From positions 1-33,116 of the IMG/VR virus record IMGVR_UViG_3300020417_002350: a stretch of 33,116 bases of DNA. The stretch is one strand, 5' to 3'. Within the stretch, counting starts at the first letter, position 1; each line of letters opens with the position of its first letter. Origin of the DNA: a virus. A program made the position numbers and the translations under genes. Shown in pieces: positions 27,115 through 33,116 of this stretch. A model generated the notes under the pieces. That model was not told the DNA's origin, made no database searches, and saw only the letters and a program-made list of their open reading frames with translations.

Positions 27115-29720
27115 GCCTTGCCCTCACGCTCAGCCTTTTCTGCTGCAGCCACACAAGCGGCTGAACTACAAGCGGACTCAGAAGCGACCAGCTCGCGGGT
27201 GTCGTCGTGACGATTTAGAGCAGAGCGGAAGTCGCTGACCTTGCGGGCCTCGACATCAGCGCTGAGGCGGTCGTAAGTCTCCTTGTCGATGGGCTCGAAG
27301 GGGAGGCGAGGGAATGCACTGTTGCGTGCATCGAAGCGCTGGAGCAGAGCTGCGGAGATGTAGCCCTCGTCGGTCTGAATCGCTTCGTGGATGAGCTCAG
27401 ACAGATCGTCGATCTCGTCCTCGCGAAGCTCAATAGTGGCCGAGGTGTTGTGCGCGGTGTAGTGCTTTTGGACAGCCATCCAAAGACCGAATTGGGCACG
27501 GGCTGACAGCTTGTCGAGGTCGAAGGCGTCACAGCCAGGCAGGTTGGCCCAAGGCACCTCGGTCGGAATCTCGACCAACCACTCAGTCGAGCGGGGGTCG
27601 TTGATGTCGTTCAGGAGGTTGCCTTCTTCGTCACGCGCAGAAGGTGCGGGAATGACGGAGTAGCCAGCGTCGATGGCAGCCAGTGCCACTGGATCGTTCG
27701 CACCGAGAGTGATGCGGCGGATAAAGCGCTGAGCCTTGGGAGGGTGCCAGCCAGAGGAGGCGCCAGTCAGCAAGGACTTGGTGCCAGCAGGCTGGACGGT
27801 GGTCATGCGGTTGGGGACACGCAAGCCACGGGCTTCGCAGAACTCACGGACGGTGGTCTCGACTTCCTGGCGCCAGAAGGACAGGTAACCAGCCTCGGCG
27901 GTTTCGAAGCGCAGACCTTCAGCAGTGCGCGGACGGCCATCAAACATCCACTGGAGCCATTCAGCGCCAAAAGCTTTGACGAAGAAGTCGAACAGGCCAG
28001 TGAAAGAAACACCCACGATCGGGTCAATTTCGCGGGAGTAGGCGTAGCGCTCGTCCTTGAATTGATGGAAGAGCAGGGCGGCAACCTCGAGAGCACCGGC
28101 ACGGAAGGCGTCAGCCTGCTGCTGATCATCTTTCGGGTCGATGGTGTTCAGGTGAATCTCGGAGAGATTGCAGTGAAAGTCCTCGCCCAGGATCTCTCCA
28201 CAAGGGTTGAGGCCGTAACGCATCATCCGGTGATCAAGCTCGCGGGGGTCGCAGCTACTGGCCGCTGGGACAAGCTCGTCATCGGTCTGAACTGTCGACA
28301 GCTTGCAGAGAAAATCCCTCGCGGCGTCTTTGCCTTCTTCGACGTATGTCTTGATGAAGACGTTCTTGGTGTCGCGATCAGGCAACAGGTCGTGGTTTGA
28401 GCGCGCGATTGCCTCGGGCACGAATTGGATGGCACCCTCGCCGGATTGCACCTGCAGGGTCACAGCTTCCTTGACTTGCTCGAGGGTGGGGCGTGCATGG
28501 AAACAGCGGGTGTGGTTAGCCATCCGCAGGTTTTCCTTCACCGGATCGACGCGCCAGTTGCCCTCGGAGTCCTGCGAATAGAGCCCGAGCTTGGCGGTTG
28601 CTGCTTCTGCGTCATCGCTTGAAAATTGGCGCATACCAGCAGAGCGCCGAATGTTGCCAGCAACAATGCACGCAGCAGCTTCGTCAATAAGCAAGCAGCA
28701 CTCGATTGGGGTGAGTTGGCGTCCATGAGCGGAGGCGAGCAGAGCGATGACTTTCTCGAACAGGACAGGCAGCTTCACGGGGTTAGCGGTGCCACCGAAG
28801 CCCTTGAGCTTCTCGCCAGCGCCGCGAATTTGGCTCAGGTCGACAGTGACGTCGAGGTCATGGCCGCGGCTGAATGCCATGTCGATCAGAACCTGGTAGC
28901 CGTCGACCCATCCCTTGCGGCTATCGCCGACGATGATGGTGGCCTCGTCCTTGTCCCAGGAGACAGTTGTCACCTCATCGCCGCCAGGGCCATCGCCTAA
29001 GGGGGTCATCTCCTTCAGGGTCAGACGACGCATAACCGGCGGCAACTTGGCGACCTGGTCCTGCTCGAGGATGGCGCCAGTGCCAGAGCCCATCATCGCG
29101 AGCTCCATCATCAGGCCAAAGACCTCGGGGTCATTCACCGTCGTGTTGGTGCAGTTGTAGGCACCCGAATAGTTTTTGGGCGACCGGATCCAGGTTGTGC
29201 CACCCGTCCAAAGCCATCGACCGGAGGGGAGTGCGTGCTGCTGCTCGGCCATCGTGCGGACCAGGGCATCATCTTCTTCGCCAAGTTGACCCAGCTCGAC
29301 GATGTCATCGATGACACGCTCGACCATCTCCGCATAAGACTCGCGGGTGTTGTCCGCCTTGCGACGGCTATAGGTGCGATAGAAGACAGGGGCGCCAGAC
29401 GGCGCTTCGTCAGAAAACTCCGGCTTGTAGGGAGGAAAGTCAACCTCTTCTCTCTTCAACGCGAGGTTCAGCAGACCCACAACGGCGTCCGAGCTGATCC
29501 GACCGTGATGGTTAATGACACCATCGATAAAGAGATGAGGGACAACGGTCATGTCCTTCGGCGCCAACTCAGGGAGAGCGTCGACGTCGATGTATTCAAC
29601 AAAAGAGCGGCCATCAAGGCCGGTCTGTGAGGCAAAGGTCGCAAGGGCTTCGTCGATCCTTGCGTGCATGTCTCGGCAGGGCTCGCAGCGGTGTTCTGCG
29701 TGGTAGACGAACAGCTTCAT
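27111..29720 (-). CDS. nrdJ: Class II ribonucleotide reductase (B12-dependent, monomeric type) with an N-terminal thioredoxin-like domain
   Basis: The enzyme makes deoxynucleotides from ribonucleotides with a B12-generated radical. Residues 1-90 look like a thioredoxin/glutaredoxin fold: HRCEPCRDMH (CxxC at 12-15) and VVPHLFIDG (cis-Pro near 61). Then the catalytic domain follows: YNC (C190), GFGGTANP (about 308-314), IRRSAGMR (357-364), NPCGE (506-509; radical Cys 507 and Glu 509), HCNLSEI (C517), and VQPAGTKSLLTGASSGWHP (642-660). The C-terminal CSSAAC (C851 and C856) matches the CxxxxC redox pair of the monomeric type. At 869 residues it is about 100 longer than usual because of the N-terminal domain, which may supply electrons to the enzyme directly. 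Class II monomeric RNRs are known in cyanobacteria and their phages. It sits in a small-gene unit ended by a terminator. Confidence 0.93.
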   Translation of the reverse strand: MKLFVYHAEHRCEPCRDMHARIDEALATFASQTGLDGRSFVEYIDVDALPELAPKDMTVVPHLFIDGVINHHGRISSDAVVGLLNLALKREEVDFPPYKPEFSDEAPSGAPVFYRTYSRRKADNTRESYAEMVERVIDDIVELGQLGEEDDALVRTMAEQQHALPSGRWLWTGGTTWIRSPKNYSGAYNCTNTTVNDPEVFGLMMELAMMGSGTGAILEQDQVAKLPPVMRRLTLKEMTPLGDGPGGDEVTTVSWDKDEATIIVGDSRKGWVDGYQVLIDMAFSRGHDLDVTVDLSQIRGAGEKLKGFGGTANPVKLPVLFEKVIALLASAHGRQLTPIECCLLIDEAAACIVAGNIRRSAGMRQFSSDDAEAATAKLGLYSQDSEGNWRVDPVKENLRMANHTRCFHARPTLEQVKEAVTLQVQSGEGAIQFVPEAIARSNHDLLPDRDTKNVFIKTYVEEGKDAARDFLCKLSTVQTDDELVPAASSCDPRELDHRMMRYGLNPCGEILGEDFHCNLSEIHLNTIDPKDDQQQADAFRAGALEVAALLFHQFKDERYAYSREIDPIVGVSFTGLFDFFVKAFGAEWLQWMFDGRPRTAEGLRFETAEAGYLSFWRQEVETTVREFCEARGLRVPNRMTTVQPAGTKSLLTGASSGWHPPKAQRFIRRITLGANDPVALAAIDAGYSVIPAPSARDEEGNLLNDINDPRSTEWLVEIPTEVPWANLPGCDAFDLDKLSARAQFGLWMAVQKHYTAHNTSATIELREDEIDDLSELIHEAIQTDEGYISAALLQRFDARNSAFPRLPFEPIDKETYDRLSADVEARKVSDFRSALNRHDDTRELVASESACSSAACVAAAEKAEREGKA

Positions 29721-29765
29721 TCAGGCGGGTTGGCAGCTTTGAAGTTTTCCTGGGTGTTGTCCGAT

Positions 29766-29969
29766 TTAGACGGGAGTCGGCATCCCGCGGCGGCGGTAGT
29801 AAAAGAACTCGAACCTGGTGTCGAATTCGCGCGCCGCTTCGTAGGCAGAGGGTGCATCAACGAAGGCTTCGAGAAAGAAATCTCCGTCGATTGTTGTGTA
29901 GAAGACCCGGTAGGTTTTGGTCTTGTCGAGTGCTCTGAGTTCGAGCAATGACCTGAAATAACTCAGCAT
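29766..29969 (-). CDS. Unknown 67-residue protein upstream of the RNR gene
   Basis: It begins MLSYFRSLLELRALDKTKTY and continues RVFYTTIDGDFFLEAFVDAP then a helix and the end FEFFYYRRRGMPTPV. It is rich in Phe/Tyr and basic near the end. Three bases separate it from the gene before, and 45 bases from the RNR start. The fold is probably a small alpha/beta unit; no family is recognised. Confidence 0.65.
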   Translation of the reverse strand: MLSYFRSLLELRALDKTKTYRVFYTTIDGDFFLEAFVDAPSAYEAAREFDTRFEFFYYRRRGMPTPV

Positions 29970-29972
29970 TGA

Positions 29973-30254
29973 TCAGACCTCGTAGGTCTTGCACTCAGGA
30001 GCCGAGACGTTCAGCTCACAAAATGCGTTCCAGTATTCATTCCTTGCCGTCTCGTTCCGACTCTCCAGCTCTTCGAAGAACTTGAGGGTCTGAGAAGCGA
30101 GTGGGCTTACATCGTGCTCGAAATGCTCAGGGTCAAACATCGGCTCATGCTCATGGGTTTGCTTCGCGCAAGCGCACCGACGGCAGTTGCCGCAGCGCCT
30201 TGGCGAGTTGTCCTGATTCGCCCTCGTGAGCATCCGAAAAAACAGAAGGTTCAT
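29973..30254 (-). CDS. Unknown 93-residue protein with a Cys cluster
   Basis: The protein begins MNLLFFRMLTRANQDNSPRR and then has CGNCRRCACAKQTHEHEP (21-38), a CxxCxxCxC cluster close to His residues, suggestive of a metal site. The rest is helical and acidic (SQTLKFFEELESRNETARNE). I start at MNLL because it overlaps the stop of the basic protein before it (ATGA) and the upstream part of the same frame lies inside that gene. It could be a nucleic-acid-binding or redox protein; its place in the RNR unit is the only clue. Confidence 0.65.
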   Translation of the reverse strand: MNLLFFRMLTRANQDNSPRRCGNCRRCACAKQTHEHEPMFDPEHFEHDVSPLASQTLKFFEELESRNETARNEYWNAFCELNVSAPECKTYEV

Positions 30255-30409
30255 CGCCGGCCTTGACCTCGATAACGCTTCTTGGCGGTGCCCTTCTTGT
30301 ACGAACCCTGTTTGCGTTTTCCGTGGCCGATGCTGGTCTTCTTGGGAAGGTCTCCCATGACATGGCCAGCGCGATGCAAGTGGTCTGTGATTGCAGAGGA
30401 AAAGGCCAT
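30251..30409 (-). CDS. Small basic protein, 52 residues, ending RYRGQGRR
   Basis: It begins MAFSSAITDHLHRAGHVMGD and ends in a basic part: LPKKTSIGHGKRKQGSYKKG then KKRYRGQGRR. The pattern of Lys/Arg/Gly/Gln with YRGQGR is typical of small cyanophage proteins by memory. A second ATG (MGDL) near residue 18 is an alternative start. It overlaps the next gene by four bases. It may bind RNA or DNA. Confidence 0.6.
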   Translation of the reverse strand: MAFSSAITDHLHRAGHVMGDLPKKTSIGHGKRKQGSYKKGTAKKRYRGQGRR

Positions 30410-30457
30410 TAACAGCGTGTTGAGGGGTGGTCAAGATTCGAACCCTGACAGCTAAAG

Positions 30458-30622
30458 CTACCAGTCATCTTTTCGAAAAACTTTCAGGATCTGGGCCTCT
30501 GGGAACAGCTCATGAGCGTCCACAACGGCCTGCCCTGCGCTCGAAGACATGATGGTCCACTCCTGCTGCTTCCCCTCTTTGTCATCGATCGCGAAGACGA
30601 TGACGAAGGTTTGCTTGGACAT
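30458..30622 (-). CDS. Unknown 54-residue protein
   Basis: The protein reads MSKQTFVIVFAIDDKEGKQQ then EWTIMSSSAGQAVVDAHELF and ends PEAQILKVFRKDDW. A beta-strand/helix/strand pattern suggests a compact fold. A TTCGAAC motif lies about 12 bases upstream of the ATG, just after a terminator. No family is recognised. Confidence 0.62.
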   Translation of the reverse strand: MSKQTFVIVFAIDDKEGKQQEWTIMSSSAGQAVVDAHELFPEAQILKVFRKDDW

Positions 30623-30669
30623 GGGTCGTGGTTCGAATCAGAACAATTAAGGCTACCCATGCCCAATAC

Positions 30670-30695
30670 AAAAAAAAGAGGGTTAGGAAACCCTC
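30670..30695 (-). terminator. Intrinsic terminator overlapping the end of the 82-residue gene
   Basis: On the minus strand GAGGGTT-TCCT-AACCCTC is followed by eight T. The gene's TAA lies inside the hairpin, so the coding end and the terminator overlap. Confidence 0.92.
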
Positions 30696-30931
30696 ACATA
30701 AATGGCGACAACACTGCCCGCTATAAAAAAGAGACATAACCCCGTCATGTCTCTCGCCTGTGTGTGCTCGAAGAAGGGGATTCTCAAGCTCTCGGCGACA
30801 ATTTTAAGTGCCGCGCAAATCACGATCTGGTCAGTGATGAAGAAGTAAAACCCAAGGAGGTTTAGGACGACGCTCACTTGACGCAGCCTGTTGGCCTGAG
30901 ATCGTGTCAGGCCTAGCTTCCGTGCTGGCAT
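30683..30931 (-). CDS. Small membrane protein, two helices, 82 residues
   Basis: It begins MPARKLGLTRSQANRLRQVS (basic, helical), then two membrane segments: about 20-40 (VVLNLLGFYFFITDQIVICA) and 62-79 (GLCLFFIAGSVVAIYV). A GTTCGAAC motif ends only one base before the ATG. It may be a membrane or lysis accessory protein; there is no holin signature clear enough to name. Confidence 0.66.
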   Translation of the reverse strand: MPARKLGLTRSQANRLRQVSVVLNLLGFYFFITDQIVICAALKIVAESLRIPFFEHTQARDMTGLCLFFIAGSVVAIYVRVS

Positions 30932-30945
30932 CGTTCGAACCGTGA

Positions 30946-32082
30946 TCAGGTCTCGGCAGAGCCATACGCGCCGCCGTAGTCGAAGAGCTCGTAAGGCTCC
31001 AAGCCGGGGTCAGGGTTTTGCAGGTCAATGGCGTAGGTGTTGCGCTGACCAGGAGCCAGCCACATCACGTTCTGCGCGGCAATCCCATCTAGGCCAAGAC
31101 CATCGCCCGCGTAGAAATCCGTGCCCATCACTGAGGATGAACGGGCCCACTTGCCAGTGACCAGAGTGTCGTGGATATGGCCACTGATGCCGAAGGTGGC
31201 ATCGTGCTGGCCAAGCAATGATTGAACGGCGGTCTGATTGGTTGGGTTGAATCGCCCCTGATCGCCATGGATCATCAGCATCCGGTGGCCCTGGATCTCC
31301 AAGACCTTGCGGTTGACGCCGAACTCACATTCGACATCGCTGCCGCGGTAGTAGCTGGCCAGTTCTGCATTCAGGGCACTGTCCCAGTTGTCTGCGCTCA
31401 TCACGTGGCTGTGACCGCGATCAGCAAACAAGCGGGCCTCGTTGCCAGCGATGCCGGTGACGCGAACTCGAGGGAATACCTCAGACTCGGCCAGATCATT
31501 GATGAACTGAATGACCAGATCCTTGCCCCGACTGAAGGTGTAACAGGCCGCACCCTCGGAGTTGAGCATCTTGTCGTACCGCTCCTTGCCGATCTTCGAG
31601 TCGAAGATGTCACCCGTTAGGGCAACCACAACCTCTTCTGCACGATGTGCAACGCCATAGAACTTGACGTGCTCGGCCAAGGCGCGAAGGCGACGAGCAG
31701 CGATTGAAAAGTCCCACTCGTTTGCGTCTTGACGTTCCTCCATGCCTCGAACGACGCAGCCGAAATGGACGTCGGAGAGCTGCGCAACAATCGCGCCACC
31801 CATCAGGCGGATGCCCTGGGCGTACTTCTTGGAGCTGTAGAAGGAATCGATGTCCTCCTGCATCTCGCGAGCGTTGCGGATCTCACGCTCGAGCTGCTTC
31901 TGTTGCAACTCGGCTCGCGCCGCGTCCCGTTTGTCCTTGCGGGCATTGGCGGACTGATCTCGCAGTGCTTGCTCTTGTGCCTCTGGGCTCAGGTCCGCGA
32001 GAGGGTCGACCAGCACCTCGGTCAGTGGTTCAGCAGCAGGGCGCTCAGCGAGCTGCTTGATGCGATCGAAGTCGATAGTCAT
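30946..32082 (-). CDS. Metallophosphoesterase / SbcD-Mre11-like phosphodiesterase
   Basis: The 378-residue protein carries the calcineurin-like motif set in order: QLSDVHFG (101-108), LTGDIFD (155-161), AGNEAR (212-217), MIHGD (270-274) and GHIHD (301-305). These bind two metal ions and cut phosphodiesters. The third motif is normally GNHE or GNHG; here the His position is Glu (GNEAR), which may change metal use. The N-terminal 90 residues are charged and helical, perhaps a coiled coil that mediates partners. Placed in the replication-side module, a DNA repair or nucleolytic role (SbcD-like) is plausible, but a nucleotide hydrolase cannot be excluded. Its ATG overlaps the previous stop (ATGA). 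Confidence 0.83.
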   Translation of the reverse strand: MTIDFDRIKQLAERPAAEPLTEVLVDPLADLSPEAQEQALRDQSANARKDKRDAARAELQQKQLEREIRNAREMQEDIDSFYSSKKYAQGIRLMGGAIVAQLSDVHFGCVVRGMEERQDANEWDFSIAARRLRALAEHVKFYGVAHRAEEVVVALTGDIFDSKIGKERYDKMLNSEGAACYTFSRGKDLVIQFINDLAESEVFPRVRVTGIAGNEARLFADRGHSHVMSADNWDSALNAELASYYRGSDVECEFGVNRKVLEIQGHRMLMIHGDQGRFNPTNQTAVQSLLGQHDATFGISGHIHDTLVTGKWARSSSVMGTDFYAGDGLGLDGIAAQNVMWLAPGQRNTYAIDLQNPDPGLEPYELFDYGGAYGSAET

Positions 32083-32651
32083 TGGCTGATCAGCGTTGCT
32101 ACAAATTCGTTCACGTCCATCCCGACCTCATCGGCGACCTTCTCGAGGGCGTGCTCGTAAAGGGAGACGCGATCCCGCAACTCGACGACTTCCTTCTGGT
32201 AGTCATCACGGGTTCGATTCATCCGCAAGCCTTCACGGTGCTTGGCGGCTTGAACTTTGCCGCGATAGCTGGCCCAGAGCGTTTTCCACATGCCGGTCTG
32301 ATAGACGACGACGTGGCCGGCTTTCAGTTGCTGCTCCAGCTCGTCAAGGATGACTACCTGACGGCGAGCGTTGTCCACGTAAAGGCATTGCATCTCGAAA
32401 GCCGTAAGGCTTCGCAGGGGCGACTCAGGGTCACGCTTGAGGATCTCAAGAAGGGGCTGAACGACCTCAAGGGCCGTGGGCAGGCCATTGCGCTCGAGGA
32501 CGTTGATGACCTCGACGCTGTCGTAGGCGTTCGCTTGTGCGACCTGGCGGATAACTTCACCCAGGCGGAGGTCGATTGAAGAAATCTCGGTGGCGATTGT
32601 CCGAGCCTCTTGCTTTACCTCAATGGCTGATACAACTTTCGGTTCGAGCAT
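32079..32651 (-). CDS. Unknown 190-residue protein before the metallophosphoesterase
   Basis: The protein begins MLEPKVVSAIEVKQEARTIA and continues with mainly helical segments: LGEVIRQVAQANAYDSVEVI, TAFEMQCLYVDNARRQVVIL, and a C-terminal YQKEVVELRDRVSLYEHALE then a short MDVNEFVATL end. It may form a helical bundle or an oligomer. It is coupled to the metallophosphoesterase (ATGA), which suggests a shared role in DNA handling. No family is recognised. A GTTCGAAC promoter-like motif precedes it. Confidence 0.66.
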   Translation of the reverse strand: MLEPKVVSAIEVKQEARTIATEISSIDLRLGEVIRQVAQANAYDSVEVINVLERNGLPTALEVVQPLLEILKRDPESPLRSLTAFEMQCLYVDNARRQVVILDELEQQLKAGHVVVYQTGMWKTLWASYRGKVQAAKHREGLRMNRTRDDYQKEVVELRDRVSLYEHALEKVADEVGMDVNEFVATLISQ

Positions 32652-32667
32652 CTTAAGGGCTGTATTA

Positions 32668-32707
32668 GTTCGAACTGTGTCAGTCTACCTGCGTTAATTT
32701 GTGCAAC
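32668..32707 (-). promoter_or_regulatory. Weaker relative of the GTTGCAC promoter
   Basis: On the minus strand GTTGCAC, TTAACG (-35-like), 18 bp, then GTTCGAAC. It resembles the three TTGACA promoters in layout but is imperfect, and it overlaps the end of the gene before it. Confidence 0.45.
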
Positions 32708-33015
32708 TGAGAAACTTTCTCTTGGAGTTTTTCAGAGTTTCTGTAACTCCGCGCCCAGATGCCAGCTGTCAACGCAAGGTAGTCCGGATGAAAATAAGAA
32801 CGCTGCAGCTCTGGGGACTCAAAGCCAACTTCTATCAGGGCCAGTTTGAGCTCAGCGGTGACGCCAGGATTGAGCCCCATATCGAGCGCCATGAGGCGGC
32901 AACGAAGAATTAAGTCGCGAGGCGCCGGACCTTCCGGCACGTGCGGATTAACGTTTCCCCACGCATTACGGCGGCGGCATAGCTCCTTGTGGTGTTCGCG
33001 TTGCTTCTCGTCCAT
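32680..33015 (-). CDS. Unknown 111-residue protein
   Basis: It begins MDEKQREHHKELCRRRNAWG then NVNPHVPEGPAPRDLILRCR and continues with helices (LMALDMGLNPGVTAELKLAL) and an aromatic SYFHPDYLALTAGIWARSYR. It is charged and soluble. No family is recognised; it may belong to the replication or nucleotide module by position. Confidence 0.65.
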   Translation of the reverse strand: MDEKQREHHKELCRRRNAWGNVNPHVPEGPAPRDLILRCRLMALDMGLNPGVTAELKLALIEVGFESPELQRSYFHPDYLALTAGIWARSYRNSEKLQEKVSQLHKLTQVD

Positions 33016-33034
33016 TGCTCATCAAAAACAACAC

Positions 33035-33116
33035 CTAGAAAAGTCCAGGTTGTATGCGTCCATTGCCTAGATGCTCATCGTCAAAGTGGAGATTGACCTC
33101 ATCCCCAGGCCCGCCA
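33035..33116 (-). CDS. Partial C terminus of a gene at the right edge
   Basis: One frame reads GGPGDEVNLHFDDEHLGNGR then IQPGLF and a stop, with the rest outside the window. The composition looks like a real protein end, but only 26 residues are visible, so the call is weak. Confidence 0.4.
   Translation of the reverse strand, partial: GGPGDEVNLHFDDEHLGNGRIQPGLF

Noticed and set aside
30425-30450. GGGTTCGAATCTTGA on the minus strand, resembling a tRNA T-arm
   Set aside because: The five bases on each side of the loop do not pair, and no acceptor or anticodon stems fit. It belongs to the GTTCGAA-type motif seen before other genes.
30620-30650. GGTTCGAATC on the plus strand, tRNA-like
   Set aside because: No cloverleaf can be folded around it; on the minus strand it precedes a small gene like other copies of the motif.
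33016-33045. Hairpin ACAACC...GGTGTTGT with TTTTT before the gene at 33015
   Set aside because: The stem needs a bulge and a long loop; possible terminator of the partial gene but not convincing.
1-33116. CRISPR array, insertion sequence, integrase or attachment site
   Set aside because: No regularly spaced repeats with unique spacers, no transposase or integrase motifs, and no tRNA gene with a duplicated end were seen.

Overview
This window looks like part of the genome of a tailed double-stranded DNA phage infecting cyanobacteria (a cyanophage), probably of a GC-rich marine Synechococcus-like host. The sequence evidence is a DUF4055-type portal protein, an SPP1 gp7/Mu gpF-type head morphogenesis protein, many tail-fibre-like proteins of the types found in marine cyanophages, a monomeric class II (B12-dependent) ribonucleotide reductase, a CpeS/CpcS-type phycobiliprotein lyase, and a DUF4278 (YRGxxY) protein from a family mainly seen in cyanobacteria. 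No terminase, major capsid protein, DNA polymerase or integrase is visible, so the family (sipho-, podo- or myovirus) cannot be fixed from this window.

Layout. Positions 1-10500 (minus strand) hold the 3' part of a structural module: a partial head morphogenesis gene at the left edge, then, reading upstream, a fibre-assembly-like protein, a 903-residue mosaic tail fibre with LamG, SPRY and cupredoxin-like domains, further fibre or adaptor proteins, and a secreted HExxH protein. Positions 10500-11200 carry a DUF4278 protein, a small secreted protein and a non-coding block of three 18-bp direct repeats beside an AT-rich stretch. Positions 11200-13300 (minus) hold short transcription units with sigma70-like promoters and terminators, including the phycobiliprotein lyase operon. 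Positions 13363-17722 alternate strands: three plus-strand two-gene cassettes encode paralogous putative receptor-binding proteins, and small basic proteins lie on the minus strand between them. Positions 17723-20090 hold a holin-like protein, a plus-strand ribbon-helix-helix regulator with palindromic sites upstream, and the portal gene. Positions 20100-24330 are a second fibre block (minus). Positions 24330-27100 are a dense chain of very small, overlapping genes. Positions 27100-33116 hold the ribonucleotide reductase with a fused N-terminal thioredoxin-like domain, small genes, a metallophosphoesterase and unknown genes.

Regulation. Two promoter-like sequence families separate the gene classes. 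A short motif, CGGAAYCCTRG, sits about 27-46 bases upstream of at least 14 structural-type genes. It changes strand with the genes and often lies just after a terminator, so it is a good candidate for a late promoter. A second family, GTTMGAAC, precedes small or metabolic genes; in three nearly identical copies it is preceded at 17 bp by a perfect TTGACA, like early host-type promoters. Nine intrinsic terminators were found, all serving minus-strand units.

How the parts work together (inference). The right-hand module would supply nucleotides (ribonucleotide reductase) and nucleic-acid processing (metallophosphoesterase), the lyase would maintain or remodel host light harvesting, and the structural modules build the head vertex and a large set of interchangeable fibre proteins. 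The sections that look most recently changed are the fibre genes, one of which is clearly richer in A+T than its neighbours.
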